DNA from: Prochlorococcus sp. AG-355-N16
GTDB taxonomy: Bacteria; Cyanobacteriota; Cyanobacteriia; PCC-6307; Cyanobiaceae
Assembly (NCBI GenBank): GCA_003278545.1
Contig: QCEF01000001.1
Span: forward strand, 248,001 to 312,000
DNA length: 64,000 nucleotides
Direction: 5' to 3'
The position numbers and the translations under genes are program-made. The notes below the pieces were generated by a model that was given only the letters and a program-made list of their open reading frames with translations, was not told where the DNA came from and ran no database searches. Below, in pieces: positions 9,516-17,660 of the stretch. Position 1 is the stretch's first letter; each line of letters begins with the position of its first letter.

Positions 9516-10601
9516 ATGAATAAAGATCAATTACTCTCACTAACCCTCAGACAATTACGTCAAGAAGCAAGTAAATTATCGGTTCCGCTGTACAGTCGCA
9601 AAACAAAAGCTGTTTTAGTTGATTTAATTCTTAAATATCAAGAAAAATCTACAAAGAAAACATACACTACACCTCCCGAGTCAAAATCTGAAGAAACTTA
9701 TGAGTCCAATGCTTTCAACAGTAGTGAAGAAGTTAAAACAAATGTAGTTTTCTTACCCCGAGACCCAGATTGGGCTTATGTTTTTTGGCAAATTTCTGAT
9801 GCAGATAGAGAAAAAGCACAATCTTTGGGAGCTAATAAATTATGTTTACGATTATTTGATGCATCTGGTTCTGAAGGAAGTAATTTGAATCAAGGAACAC
9901 TAAGGGAGATAGCAGTTGATAGTTACAGTACCGAGTGGTACTTGCCAATCCCACTTGCGGATAGAGATTATAAAGTTGAATTAGGTTACAAATATGGTTT
10001 TAACTGGATGTCATTGGCATTTTCTTCGATAAGCCATGTTCCTGGGTCTCATCCTTCTGAGCAAATTCTTGATAAATTTGTACCTTTTAATTTAGATTCT
10101 ACTTCTGAGTCAATCCCAGATATTTCTAATCCTGTTGTTTCAGAACAAAATGGTATGCATGAAAGGTTATACCAAGCAGCAACAAACATTCCTCTCAGAA
10201 GAAAAGTTGGTTCTGAAGAATTTATGGAAAATGTAAATTCAACAAACCTCAATGATAATCTTACAGACTCAGGTGCTGGTAAATGGTCATCAGGTTTAAA
10301 TGATTCTGGAAGCGGAATTGTTAAAAATAGATCTTTTTGGCTGGTTGCTGATGCTGAATTAATTGTTTATGGAGCTACAGAGCCTTCCGCAAAACTGACA
10401 ATAGGTGGAGAAGATATACCTCTTGCTGCAGATGGTACTTTTAGAATTCAAGTTCCATTTAGAGACGGGACTCAAAAATATGATATTAAAGCAGTTGATG
10501 TATCTGGTGAGCAAGAAAAAAGTATATCAATGAAATTTGATAGAACTACTCCACTTGACGATACTAATGAAAAAGATAATGCTGAGACTGAATGGTTTTA
10601 A
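9516..10601 (+). CDS. DUF4912 domain protein with N-terminal SAP/Rho-N-like helix pair
   Basis: I chose the ATG at 9516, giving 361 aa, because the recognisable domain starts directly after it; the frame is open back to 9402. Residues 1-45 (starting MNKDQLLSLTLRQLRQEA) look like a short SAP or Rho-N-type helix-extended-loop-helix, a fold used for nucleic acid binding. Residues about 83-190 match DUF4912, with LPRDPDWAYVFWQISD, an Ig-like domain. After a low-complexity linker, residues about 285-345 form a second beta-rich module ending in DVSGEQEKSISMKF. The family is common in cyanobacteria and has no settled function. Confidence 0.85.
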   Translation: MNKDQLLSLTLRQLRQEASKLSVPLYSRKTKAVLVDLILKYQEKSTKKTYTTPPESKSEETYESNAFNSSEEVKTNVVFLPRDPDWAYVFWQISDADREKAQSLGANKLCLRLFDASGSEGSNLNQGTLREIAVDSYSTEWYLPIPLADRDYKVELGYKYGFNWMSLAFSSISHVPGSHPSEQILDKFVPFNLDSTSESIPDISNPVVSEQNGMHERLYQAATNIPLRRKVGSEEFMENVNSTNLNDNLTDSGAGKWSSGLNDSGSGIVKNRSFWLVADAELIVYGATEPSAKLTIGGEDIPLAADGTFRIQVPFRDGTQKYDIKAVDVSGEQEKSISMKFDRTTPLDDTNEKDNAETEWF

Positions 10602-10613
10602 TAAATTAAATTA

Positions 10614-10784
10614 ATGCTGAAAAAAATTGTAGCTTTTACTCCATTGTTTGGGGCATTAGCGTTTCCACTAATAGTTCCAATTACAATTTCTAAATTTGGT
10701 GTTAACTATGGAATTCTTAGTGCACTAGTAATTTCTTCATTATGGTTTATCGCTATGTTAAGAACTTCCGAAATGCCTCATTAA
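10614..10784 (+). CDS. Small hydrophobic membrane protein (56 aa)
   Basis: A 57-codon frame read by hand from ATG 10614 to TAA 10784. The product begins MLKKIVAFTP and is almost wholly hydrophobic, with two likely membrane spans near residues 8-27 and 33-48 and the short polar tail RTSEMPH. It starts 12 bp after the DUF4912 stop and ends 32 bp before pgm, on the same strand, so it may be co-transcribed. The positive N-terminus and clean hydrophobic segments favour a real protein. No family is recognised. Confidence 0.6.
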   Translation: MLKKIVAFTPLFGALAFPLIVPITISKFGVNYGILSALVISSLWFIAMLRTSEMPH

Positions 10785-10816
10785 TTTAGTTAGATTTTTG
10801 GAAGTTTATTAAAAGT

Positions 10817-12454
10817 ATGAATCAAGTTAGTGTAATTAATATCAATTCTCCTTTTCTAGATCAAAAACCAGGTACCTCTGGATTAAGAAAAAGTACTTTA
10901 AAGTTTCAGGAAGAACATTATCTAGAAGTTTTTATTGAAGCAATCTTACAATCATTAGAAGATTTAAAAGGTTCAACATTAGTAGTTGGTGGTGATGGCA
11001 GATATGGCAATATTGAGGCAATAGAAAAAATTGTCCAAATATGTATTGCTCATAAAGTTCAAAAGGTTATTGTTCCAAAATTCGGTTTATTATCTACTCC
11101 TGCGACATCACATTTAATTAGAAAAGAAAACGCTATTGGTGGAATAATTCTTTCTGCAAGCCATAATCCTGGTGGGATTGATGGCGACTTTGGAGTGAAA
11201 TTGAATATCTCTAATGGTGGCCCAGCTCCTGAGATAATTACTAATAAGATTTTCAAGGCTTCACAATTACTAACTAGTTATAAAATTTGTAAAATTCAAC
11301 TACCTGATTTTTGTGAATATGGGACTTATCTTTACGACGAAACTACCTTAGAAATTATTGATGGATTAAGAGATTACTCTAATTTGATGGAGACAATTTT
11401 TGATTTTGATCAAATTAGTGATTTTTTAAAAAAAGACTTCTCGTTAATATTTGATGCAATGAATGCGGTTACAGGCCCATATGCAAACAATATTTTTGTT
11501 CAAAAAATGGGTCTTGCACCCGATTGTGTCATGAATGGTAACCCATTAAAAGATTTTGGAGGTTTACATCCTGATCCTAATCTTACTTACGCATCCCACT
11601 TGGCTGATTTGTTATTAAATAAAAAATCTTATAGTTTTGGTGCTGCATGCGATGGAGATGGAGATAGGAATATGATTTTAGGAAGTGGATGTTTTGTAAA
11701 TCCCAGTGATAGCCTAGCAGTCATTACTGCTAACACAAAATGTGTCCCTGGTTATAAAGATGGTATTACAGGTGTGGCACGATCTATGCCAACCAGCTCA
11801 GCGGTTGATAATGTTGCTCGAGCATTAAATATACCTTGTTTCGAGACACCTACTGGCTGGAAGTTTTTTGGAAATCTTTTAGATTCTAATTTAATTACTT
11901 TATGTGGAGAAGAAAGTTTTGGAACAGGTAGTAATCATGTGAGAGAGAAAGATGGACTTTGGGCAGTTTTGTATTGGTTACAAGTTTTAGCTGAGAAAAA
12001 ATGTTCGGTAAGTGATTTGATGCAGAATCATTGGAAACAATTTGGTAGGAATTATTATTCAAGACATGATTATGAGGCAATTCCCTCAAATATTGCTAAT
12101 CAAATCTTTGGTAATTTAACTTCCATGCTCGAAAATTTAAAAGGAAATAGTTTTGCTGGTCATTTAGTTAAAGTTGCAGATAACTTTTCATATATAGATC
12201 CCGTTGATAATTCCATAAGTGAAAATCAAGGTTTAAGACTGGTCCTTGATGATAATTCCCGAGTAATTGTGCGCCTTTCTGGAACTGGAACTAAGGGTGC
12301 AACATTAAGACTTTACTTTGAGAAATTTTTCGATCCTAAACAGAATCTTTCGTTAAATCCTCAGATCGCTTTGAAACCTCTAATAGATGATTTAGATGCT
12401 TTATTGAATATTTCAAAACTTACTCAAATGGAAACTCCTACAGTAATTACATAG
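10817..12454 (+). CDS. pgm: Phosphoglucomutase (alpha-D-phosphohexomutase family)
   Basis: Interconverts glucose 1-phosphate and glucose 6-phosphate, linking glycogen and nucleotide-sugar synthesis to central carbon flux. It is 545 aa, the length of the eukaryote-like PGM1 branch. The active-site loop SASHNPGG spans residues 113-120, with phosphoserine at Ser115. The Mg-binding loop DGDGDR is at 279-284, the sugar-specificity loop GEESFGTGS near residue 368, and the phosphate-binding loop RLSGTGTKG near the C-terminus. All four family regions are intact. rarA starts 33 bp downstream on the same strand. Confidence 0.96.
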   Translation: MNQVSVININSPFLDQKPGTSGLRKSTLKFQEEHYLEVFIEAILQSLEDLKGSTLVVGGDGRYGNIEAIEKIVQICIAHKVQKVIVPKFGLLSTPATSHLIRKENAIGGIILSASHNPGGIDGDFGVKLNISNGGPAPEIITNKIFKASQLLTSYKICKIQLPDFCEYGTYLYDETTLEIIDGLRDYSNLMETIFDFDQISDFLKKDFSLIFDAMNAVTGPYANNIFVQKMGLAPDCVMNGNPLKDFGGLHPDPNLTYASHLADLLLNKKSYSFGAACDGDGDRNMILGSGCFVNPSDSLAVITANTKCVPGYKDGITGVARSMPTSSAVDNVARALNIPCFETPTGWKFFGNLLDSNLITLCGEESFGTGSNHVREKDGLWAVLYWLQVLAEKKCSVSDLMQNHWKQFGRNYYSRHDYEAIPSNIANQIFGNLTSMLENLKGNSFAGHLVKVADNFSYIDPVDNSISENQGLRLVLDDNSRVIVRLSGTGTKGATLRLYFEKFFDPKQNLSLNPQIALKPLIDDLDALLNISKLTQMETPTVIT

Positions 12455-12487
12455 AATTGAAAGTAATGATTTTTTGATTTTATTTAT

Positions 12488-13777
12488 ATGCATTCAGAAA
12501 ATTTATTTACTAGTTATTCTCAAAGAGAAAACAATGCACCTTTGGCAGATAAGTTAAGACCAAAGAATTTGGAAGATTTTTTTGGTCAACAAACAATCCT
12601 GAATGAGAATTCGCTTTTAAGAAGTGCAATATTAAACGATAAGATTAGTAATTTTATTTTTTCTGGCCCTCCGGGTGTTGGAAAAACTACTTTAATTGAA
12701 ATTATTTCTTTTAATACGCGGTCAAAATTAATTAAGTTAAATGCAGTATTATCGAGTGTTAAAGAATTAAGAAATGAAATCGCTAATGCAAAAGATAGAT
12801 TAATAAATTCAAAAAGAAAAACAATTTTATTTATCGATGAGGTTCATAGATTTACATCAGTTCAGCAAGATGCTTTATTACCTTCAATAGAAAATGGAAC
12901 TATAACTTTTATTGGTGCTACAACAGAAAACCCTTTCTTTGCTGTTAATAAAGCGCTTGTTAGCAGGTCTCGTATTTTTACATTACTTCCTTTGGCAGAT
13001 AATGATTTGCAAAAAATAATACAAAAAGTTATTACTCACTATTCAAAACAAAAAGATTCAAAAAAGGTTTATTTAACTCAAGATGCTATAAGTCATTTAA
13101 TTAAATTTTCTGGCGGAGATGCACGGACATTAATCAATGCGCTAGAGATGGCTATAGAAACAACTGCTGAAAATGATGCTAAAGGAATCAACATTAATCT
13201 CTCAATAGCAGAGGATGCATTACAAAAGAAAAATATTGTTTACGATAAAAATGGTCAAAATCATTACGATGTAATAAGTGCCTTTATCAAGTCCATAAGA
13301 GGTTCTGATCCAGATGCAACTTTATTATGGCTTGCGAATATGCTTGAGGCTGGCGAAGATCCTAATTTTATTTTTAGAAGACTACTTATATCTGCCAGTG
13401 AAGATATTGGAATAGCTGATCCTAATGCCATAGTAGTTGTGCAATCCTGTTGTGCTGCTTTTGATAGAGTTGGTTTTCCAGAAGGATTATATTTTTTAAC
13501 GCAGGCTTCTTTATATTTAGCTATTTCTCCAAAAAGTAATAGTACGAAAAGTATTTTTAAAGCAATTGAAACATTCAAATCTGCCAATACTTTTGATGTT
13601 CCACTTCATTTAAAAAATAATTCTAATAGTTATGTCAATCCTCATAATTATCCAGGTAATTGGGTCGAACAAGAATATCTTCCTAAATCTTTAAGAGGTT
13701 TAAAAATATGGGAACCAAATAATAATGGATGGGAAAAAATTCAATATGAAGAACTGCTTAGAAGAAAAGAAAATTAA
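12488..13777 (+). CDS. rarA: Replication-associated recombination protein RarA (MgsA/WRNIP1 family AAA ATPase)
   Basis: A 429-aa clamp-loader-like AAA+ ATPase that acts at stalled replication forks. Walker A GPPGVGKT is at residues 60-67, Walker B IDEVH at 116-120, and sensor 1 is in FIGATTENPFF. An SRSRIF arginine-finger region and the C-terminal tetramerisation half, with LYWLANMLEAGEDP-like and SASEDIGIADPNA motifs, are characteristic of RarA rather than RuvB or DnaX. Length is normal. Its end overlaps the convergent phosphopantetheinyl transferase gene by 4 bp. Confidence 0.93.
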   Translation: MHSENLFTSYSQRENNAPLADKLRPKNLEDFFGQQTILNENSLLRSAILNDKISNFIFSGPPGVGKTTLIEIISFNTRSKLIKLNAVLSSVKELRNEIANAKDRLINSKRKTILFIDEVHRFTSVQQDALLPSIENGTITFIGATTENPFFAVNKALVSRSRIFTLLPLADNDLQKIIQKVITHYSKQKDSKKVYLTQDAISHLIKFSGGDARTLINALEMAIETTAENDAKGININLSIAEDALQKKNIVYDKNGQNHYDVISAFIKSIRGSDPDATLLWLANMLEAGEDPNFIFRRLLISASEDIGIADPNAIVVVQSCCAAFDRVGFPEGLYFLTQASLYLAISPKSNSTKSIFKAIETFKSANTFDVPLHLKNNSNSYVNPHNYPGNWVEQEYLPKSLRGLKIWEPNNNGWEKIQYEELLRRKEN

Positions 13778-14430
13778 AAATTTTTCGAACAACAAATAAT
13801 CTCAGGATTAAAATAATTTTTTTCTTCGTAGGCTAAAGCTATAGTCCAATTATGGAAGTTAATCTGTGAATAATTTAAATGTATGTTTTTCTTGTTATGA
13901 ATTAATTCTTTTGGCTTTTCAAAAAATTGCCAATGGTTAATGTCTTGAGCTAATTTTCCGTGATCCCATTTTATAGCCGCTTCAACAGCACACCATTGAT
14001 TTAGTATGACATTTTTTGTCAAATAATTATTATGATTTGATTTATTGGTATGAAAAAAATATTTCTCTGCAAATTTTATATGTTTAAAATCTCTATCTGT
14101 TCTCTCAATATCAATCCCGATTTTGCTTTTATGCCAGACTATAGTGATGGCATCTTTACAATGACTTAAACTTATATTTCCCATTCCAGAGGGTAAAGTT
14201 GGAGGTTCTCCAGGTTGAGCATTAATTGGAATTTCTAGGGGATCTAAATCAAAAAGTGTTGAAAGTGATTGACGTAAATAAGCTCTCGTTTCTAAAAAAA
14301 CCTTTGATCTTGAACTTGTTAGAGTTTTTGCAGTTTTGATTTCTTCTACCGTTACGATATCTTGCACACCTTTAATCTCATAAAACCAAATTTTTGGTAT
14401 TTTATATTCATACTCATTTAATAATTTCAA
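13774..14430 (-). CDS. 4'-phosphopantetheinyl transferase (Sfp/HetI type)
   Basis: A 218-aa enzyme that moves the phosphopantetheine arm from CoA to carrier proteins. GIDIE at residues 105-109 supplies Mg ligands, and WCAVEAAIK at 146-154 is the second family signature. Length fits the Sfp group. The frame opens with TTG at 14428-14430, and no ATG occurs in frame before residue 83, so a TTG start is likely. That start falls on the bases of the divergent bcp ATG, so the two genes begin on top of each other. In cyanobacteria such an enzyme usually serves fatty-acid ACP. Confidence 0.88.
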   Translation of the reverse strand: MKLLNEYEYKIPKIWFYEIKGVQDIVTVEEIKTAKTLTSSRSKVFLETRAYLRQSLSTLFDLDPLEIPINAQPGEPPTLPSGMGNISLSHCKDAITIVWHKSKIGIDIERTDRDFKHIKFAEKYFFHTNKSNHNNYLTKNVILNQWCAVEAAIKWDHGKLAQDINHWQFFEKPKELIHNKKNIHLNYSQINFHNWTIALAYEEKNYFNPEIICCSKNF

Positions 14431-14897
14431 TGGCTCTTAAGGTTGGCGACAAAGCACCAGAATTTAAATTAAAAGATGCTTTCGAGAAAGAAGTTTCTCT
14501 TAGTGATTTTAAAGGTAAAAGAATAATACTATATTTTTATCCAAAAGATAATACTCCAGGATGTACTAAAGAAGCTTGTAATTTTAAAGAGAATTGGGAT
14601 TTACTCCAAAAAAATAACATTGTTGTGCTTGGTATTAGTAAAGATAATGCCTCCTCTCATCAGAAGTTTATAGAAAAATTTAATTTACCTTTTATTCTTT
14701 TAACTGATCCTGAACCTTTTAAAGTTTCTTCTGATTACGATAGCTATGGACTTAAGAAATTTATGGGAAAAGAATATATGGGAATGATGAGAAATACTTT
14801 TTTGATCGATACTGATGGTAACATCGAAAAAATTTACTTAAAGGTAAAAGCGGCAATAATGGCTGATCATATAATTGCAGACCTTGGGTTAAGCTAA
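14430..14897 (+). CDS. bcp: Thioredoxin-dependent peroxiredoxin, BCP/PrxQ type
   Basis: Reduces hydroperoxides using thioredoxin. I chose the ATG at 14430, since the protein then starts MALKVGDKAPEF like family members; the 12-codon upstream extension has no likeness. At 155 aa, the peroxidatic Cys is Cys45 and the resolving Cys is Cys50, in NTPGCTKEAC. This is the classic two-Cys BCP spacing of four residues. It is cytosolic. The start touches the TTG start of the divergent phosphopantetheinyl transferase gene, and the end overlaps the convergent coaX gene by 9 bp. Confidence 0.94.
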   Translation: MALKVGDKAPEFKLKDAFEKEVSLSDFKGKRIILYFYPKDNTPGCTKEACNFKENWDLLQKNNIVVLGISKDNASSHQKFIEKFNLPFILLTDPEPFKVSSDYDSYGLKKFMGKEYMGMMRNTFLIDTDGNIEKIYLKVKAAIMADHIIADLGLS

Positions 14898-15584
14898 TTT
14901 TTTTACGGAGAGGTGGTGAATGATCATCCCTTCCATGACTAAATTAGGAGCATTGATAATATTTTCCTTCTGATTCTTTAGAGATTTTCTAAGTAATTGA
15001 GAGTCTCCTCCACAGATTATTAAAATATCCTTTTCGGGATTAAATAAACTCTTAATCACGCCAGTAAGAGAGTTGATTACTCCTTTTAAGATTGCTTCTT
15101 CTGTATTAATTAAAAAATCATTGATCGGAATATCATATTTTTTGGGAACTTTAAGATTTTTTGTATTTTGTTCCATTGATTTTAATTGTGTTAGAAAACC
15201 AGGAAGAAGTTGGCCTCCAATAATAGATCCATTTGAATTTAATTTTGTTATTGATAATATTGTTCCAAAATCTGCAATTAGCAAATCTTTTTTGAAAGGG
15301 TTTTCAATAATTTTTAAAGCGGCAATACAGGCAAGAGCTCTATCAACTCCAAAATAATCAGGAAGATTTGATAATTGGATATCTTTAGTTTTTATTTCAT
15401 TTTCTTTTTTCAGCATAAAATTTGGCAGTTTTCCTACAGAAGCCCAAATTAATTGATCAAGATCTATATTTTCAGGAACTTTTTGCTCTTTTTTGGTATG
15501 GAAGAATTTAGATTGATTTTTTGAATATTTTGCCCAATGAAGCCTACTATTGCCTACTAATAAAAAATTTATATCTGAGACCAT
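14889..15584 (-). CDS. coaX: Type III pantothenate kinase CoaX
   Basis: Phosphorylates pantothenate, the first step of CoA synthesis. At 231 aa it carries the ASKHA-fold motifs: GNSRLHWAKY near the N-terminus, GVDRALACIAA around residue 80, and DFGTILSITKLN followed by GGQLLPGF, which match the family's DxGTAxT and GGxIxPG. The Asp of the usual DxGN phosphate motif is replaced by a hydrophobic residue (LLVGNSR). As far as I recall, cyanobacterial CoaX proteins often read so. cysH lies 15 bp upstream on the same strand. Confidence 0.9.
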   Translation of the reverse strand: MVSDINFLLVGNSRLHWAKYSKNQSKFFHTKKEQKVPENIDLDQLIWASVGKLPNFMLKKENEIKTKDIQLSNLPDYFGVDRALACIAALKIIENPFKKDLLIADFGTILSITKLNSNGSIIGGQLLPGFLTQLKSMEQNTKNLKVPKKYDIPINDFLINTEEAILKGVINSLTGVIKSLFNPEKDILIICGGDSQLLRKSLKNQKENIINAPNLVMEGMIIHHLSVKKLA

Positions 15585-15599
15585 TGTTCTATGATCAAT

Positions 15600-16322
15600 T
15601 TAATTATTAGTGTGTATTCCACATTCTTCTTTAATCCCTCCAAATCGTGTATCTCTCCCCTTTGTTTCAAAACCATCGGGACTGCTTGAATGCCAATCTC
15701 CTACAGAAGAATAACCTTTAATAAAAAGTGGATGAGCTGGTAAATTATTTTCTTCCATATAATAAAAAATATCTTTATTAGTCCAATTTAATAAAGGTCT
15801 TAGAGAGAGTCTTTGACGAATTACGTCTATGAATTTCATTTTGTTTCTATTTTCTGTTTGGCCTGCTCTAACACCGCTTGCCCAGCAGTAAATACCATAT
15901 TTTTCTAGACCATTTTCTAAAGGTTTTATCTTTCTTAATTCATGATACTTATCTAAATCACTCACTTTATTTGTTTCCCAAAGTTTTCCGTATTTGGCCT
16001 CCATTCTTGCAGGAGATAATTCACTTTGCAGAACTTCAACTTCTAAGGATAAATTATCAATAAGCTTTTCAGCGTAATGGTATGTTTCTGGAGGAAGGTA
16101 ACCTGTATCAATCCAAAATATTTTGATTTTTTTTTGTAAAGATAATTTACTGACCATATCTAAAAGGACTGATGACTGTATACCAAAACTTGTGGTAATA
16201 GCAAATTGATTATCAAAATTTTCATAACCCCATGTAAGCATTCCTTGAGGCTTCATATCTACAAGCTCTTGATTATATTTCCTCAATTTAGTTTGAATAT
16301 CTTTGTGGATTTTTTCAATCAT
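15600..16322 (-). CDS. cysH: Phosphoadenylyl-sulfate reductase CysH (thioredoxin type)
   Basis: Reduces PAPS to sulfite in assimilatory sulfate reduction. It is a 240-aa PP-loop family protein with TTSFGIQSSVLLDM as the PP-loop-like segment and FWIDTGYLPPETY. The C-terminal ECGIH motif contains the catalytic Cys234. The CC...CxxC cysteines that bind the 4Fe-4S cluster in APS reductases are absent, which points to PAPS as substrate. It forms a probable two-gene unit with coaX (15 bp) and is divergent from the NADH dehydrogenase gene. Confidence 0.93.
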   Translation of the reverse strand: MIEKIHKDIQTKLRKYNQELVDMKPQGMLTWGYENFDNQFAITTSFGIQSSVLLDMVSKLSLQKKIKIFWIDTGYLPPETYHYAEKLIDNLSLEVEVLQSELSPARMEAKYGKLWETNKVSDLDKYHELRKIKPLENGLEKYGIYCWASGVRAGQTENRNKMKFIDVIRQRLSLRPLLNWTNKDIFYYMEENNLPAHPLFIKGYSSVGDWHSSSPDGFETKGRDTRFGGIKEECGIHTNN

Positions 16323-16417
16323 TCTTCAGTTTGATTATGAGTTTAATTTTATTTCGCTCAATTTAAAAATTATTCGTATAGTTTAATAATACATTTACGC
16401 ATAACAATATTTCTCTA

Positions 16418-17611
16418 ATGAAATCAATACAAAAACCAATAGTAATAGTTGGAGCAGGTTTTGCAGGCATGACATTTGCTTTGAATTTAAAGAATCTTAA
16501 TCCTTCTTTACCGATTCTTGTGGTTGATTCTGAAACTAACTTCATATTTAAACCTTTAATGTACGAAGTTTTAAGCAAAGAAATAAGAAGTTGGGAAGCC
16601 TACCCAAAATTTGCAAATATTTTTTCTGATGCGGGTATAACTTTTTTAAGAAATTGTTTAACCAAGATTTACTTCAAAGAAAATATTCTTGAATTTAGTG
16701 ACGAATTAAAATTAAGTTATCAGTATCTTGTTATCTGTACAGGATCTATTCCAAATAGTTTTTTCATAAAAGGGGTAGATGAATATTGTTATTTTTTTAA
16801 TGATGCTCACGATTTACATAAATTAAATTCTTTTTTAAAAAAATCACTAGATACTGCGTTGCATAAAAAGTTATTTATCGTTGGAGGTGGTCCCTCTGGC
16901 ATCGAGTTGGCATGCAAAATTAAAGATATATTTACAGACCAATTTGAAATTAATGTAATAGAAAAATCAAACGAAATCCTAAATAAAAACAAAATTTTTA
17001 ATAGAGAACAAGCAGAGAAGGCATTAGAAAAAAGAAAAATCAACGTTCTTTTGAATTCTACAGTTAAAGAAGTCTCAGAAACTAAGATTAGTATTTCTAA
17101 TGATTTTGGAATAACTTCCTTGGATAAAGATATTGTTATTTGGACAGCAGGTGTTAAACCTAATTTGTCTTACTTAGAAACTGATCAAATAATAAAAAAA
17201 GTTGGACGAATTTTAGTTAATAATAATTTGCAAATAGAAAACCATAAAAACTGTTTTGCTATTGGTGATATTTCAGTTATTGAAGGAATGGAGGATTTAC
17301 CCATATCTGCTCAGGTTGCTATGCAGCAAGGAAATCATCTCGCTAATAATTTAGAACTTTTAATTCAAGGAAAAGATCCTTTACCTTTTGAATTTCAAGA
17401 CAATGGTGAAATGATTAGCTTAGGAATAGGCGAAGCTTCAATTTCTGGGCTTGGGGTTACTTTATCTGGGAAATTGGCTTTCGAGGCAAGAAGACTTATA
17501 TATGCTTCCAAGTTGCCTGATATTACAGAAAGCTTAAAATCTGCATCTTCATGGATATTTCAAAAAAAATCTATTTTTAAAAAGTTTCTCAAAAAAGATT
17601 ATTTGAATTAA
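16418..17611 (+). CDS. ndbB: Type II NAD(P)H dehydrogenase (NDH-2)
   Basis: A 397-aa two-dinucleotide-fold flavoprotein that passes electrons from NAD(P)H to quinone without pumping protons. The FAD-binding motif VGAGFAGM is at residues 11-18, and the NAD(P)H-binding motif VGGGPSGIELA lies near residue 153. The C-terminal AIGDISVIEG and ISAQVAMQQGNHLANN segments are typical of NDH-2. Membrane attachment would be through the amphipathic C-terminus. It precedes the ion-transport operon by 49 bp on the same strand. The symbol follows cyanobacterial usage; which ndb paralogue it is cannot be told. Confidence 0.88.
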   Translation: MKSIQKPIVIVGAGFAGMTFALNLKNLNPSLPILVVDSETNFIFKPLMYEVLSKEIRSWEAYPKFANIFSDAGITFLRNCLTKIYFKENILEFSDELKLSYQYLVICTGSIPNSFFIKGVDEYCYFFNDAHDLHKLNSFLKKSLDTALHKKLFIVGGGPSGIELACKIKDIFTDQFEINVIEKSNEILNKNKIFNREQAEKALEKRKINVLLNSTVKEVSETKISISNDFGITSLDKDIVIWTAGVKPNLSYLETDQIIKKVGRILVNNNLQIENHKNCFAIGDISVIEGMEDLPISAQVAMQQGNHLANNLELLIQGKDPLPFEFQDNGEMISLGIGEASISGLGVTLSGKLAFEARRLIYASKLPDITESLKSASSWIFQKKSIFKKFLKKDYLN

Positions 17612-17660
17612 ACTTTTTTGAAATATTGTTTTTGGGTATATTGAGTTAAATAAGTTTTGT

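Noticed and set aside
13264-13587. 107-codon minus-strand frame inside rarA
   Set aside because: Fully antisense to the conserved C-terminal part of RarA, with no family likeness of its own.
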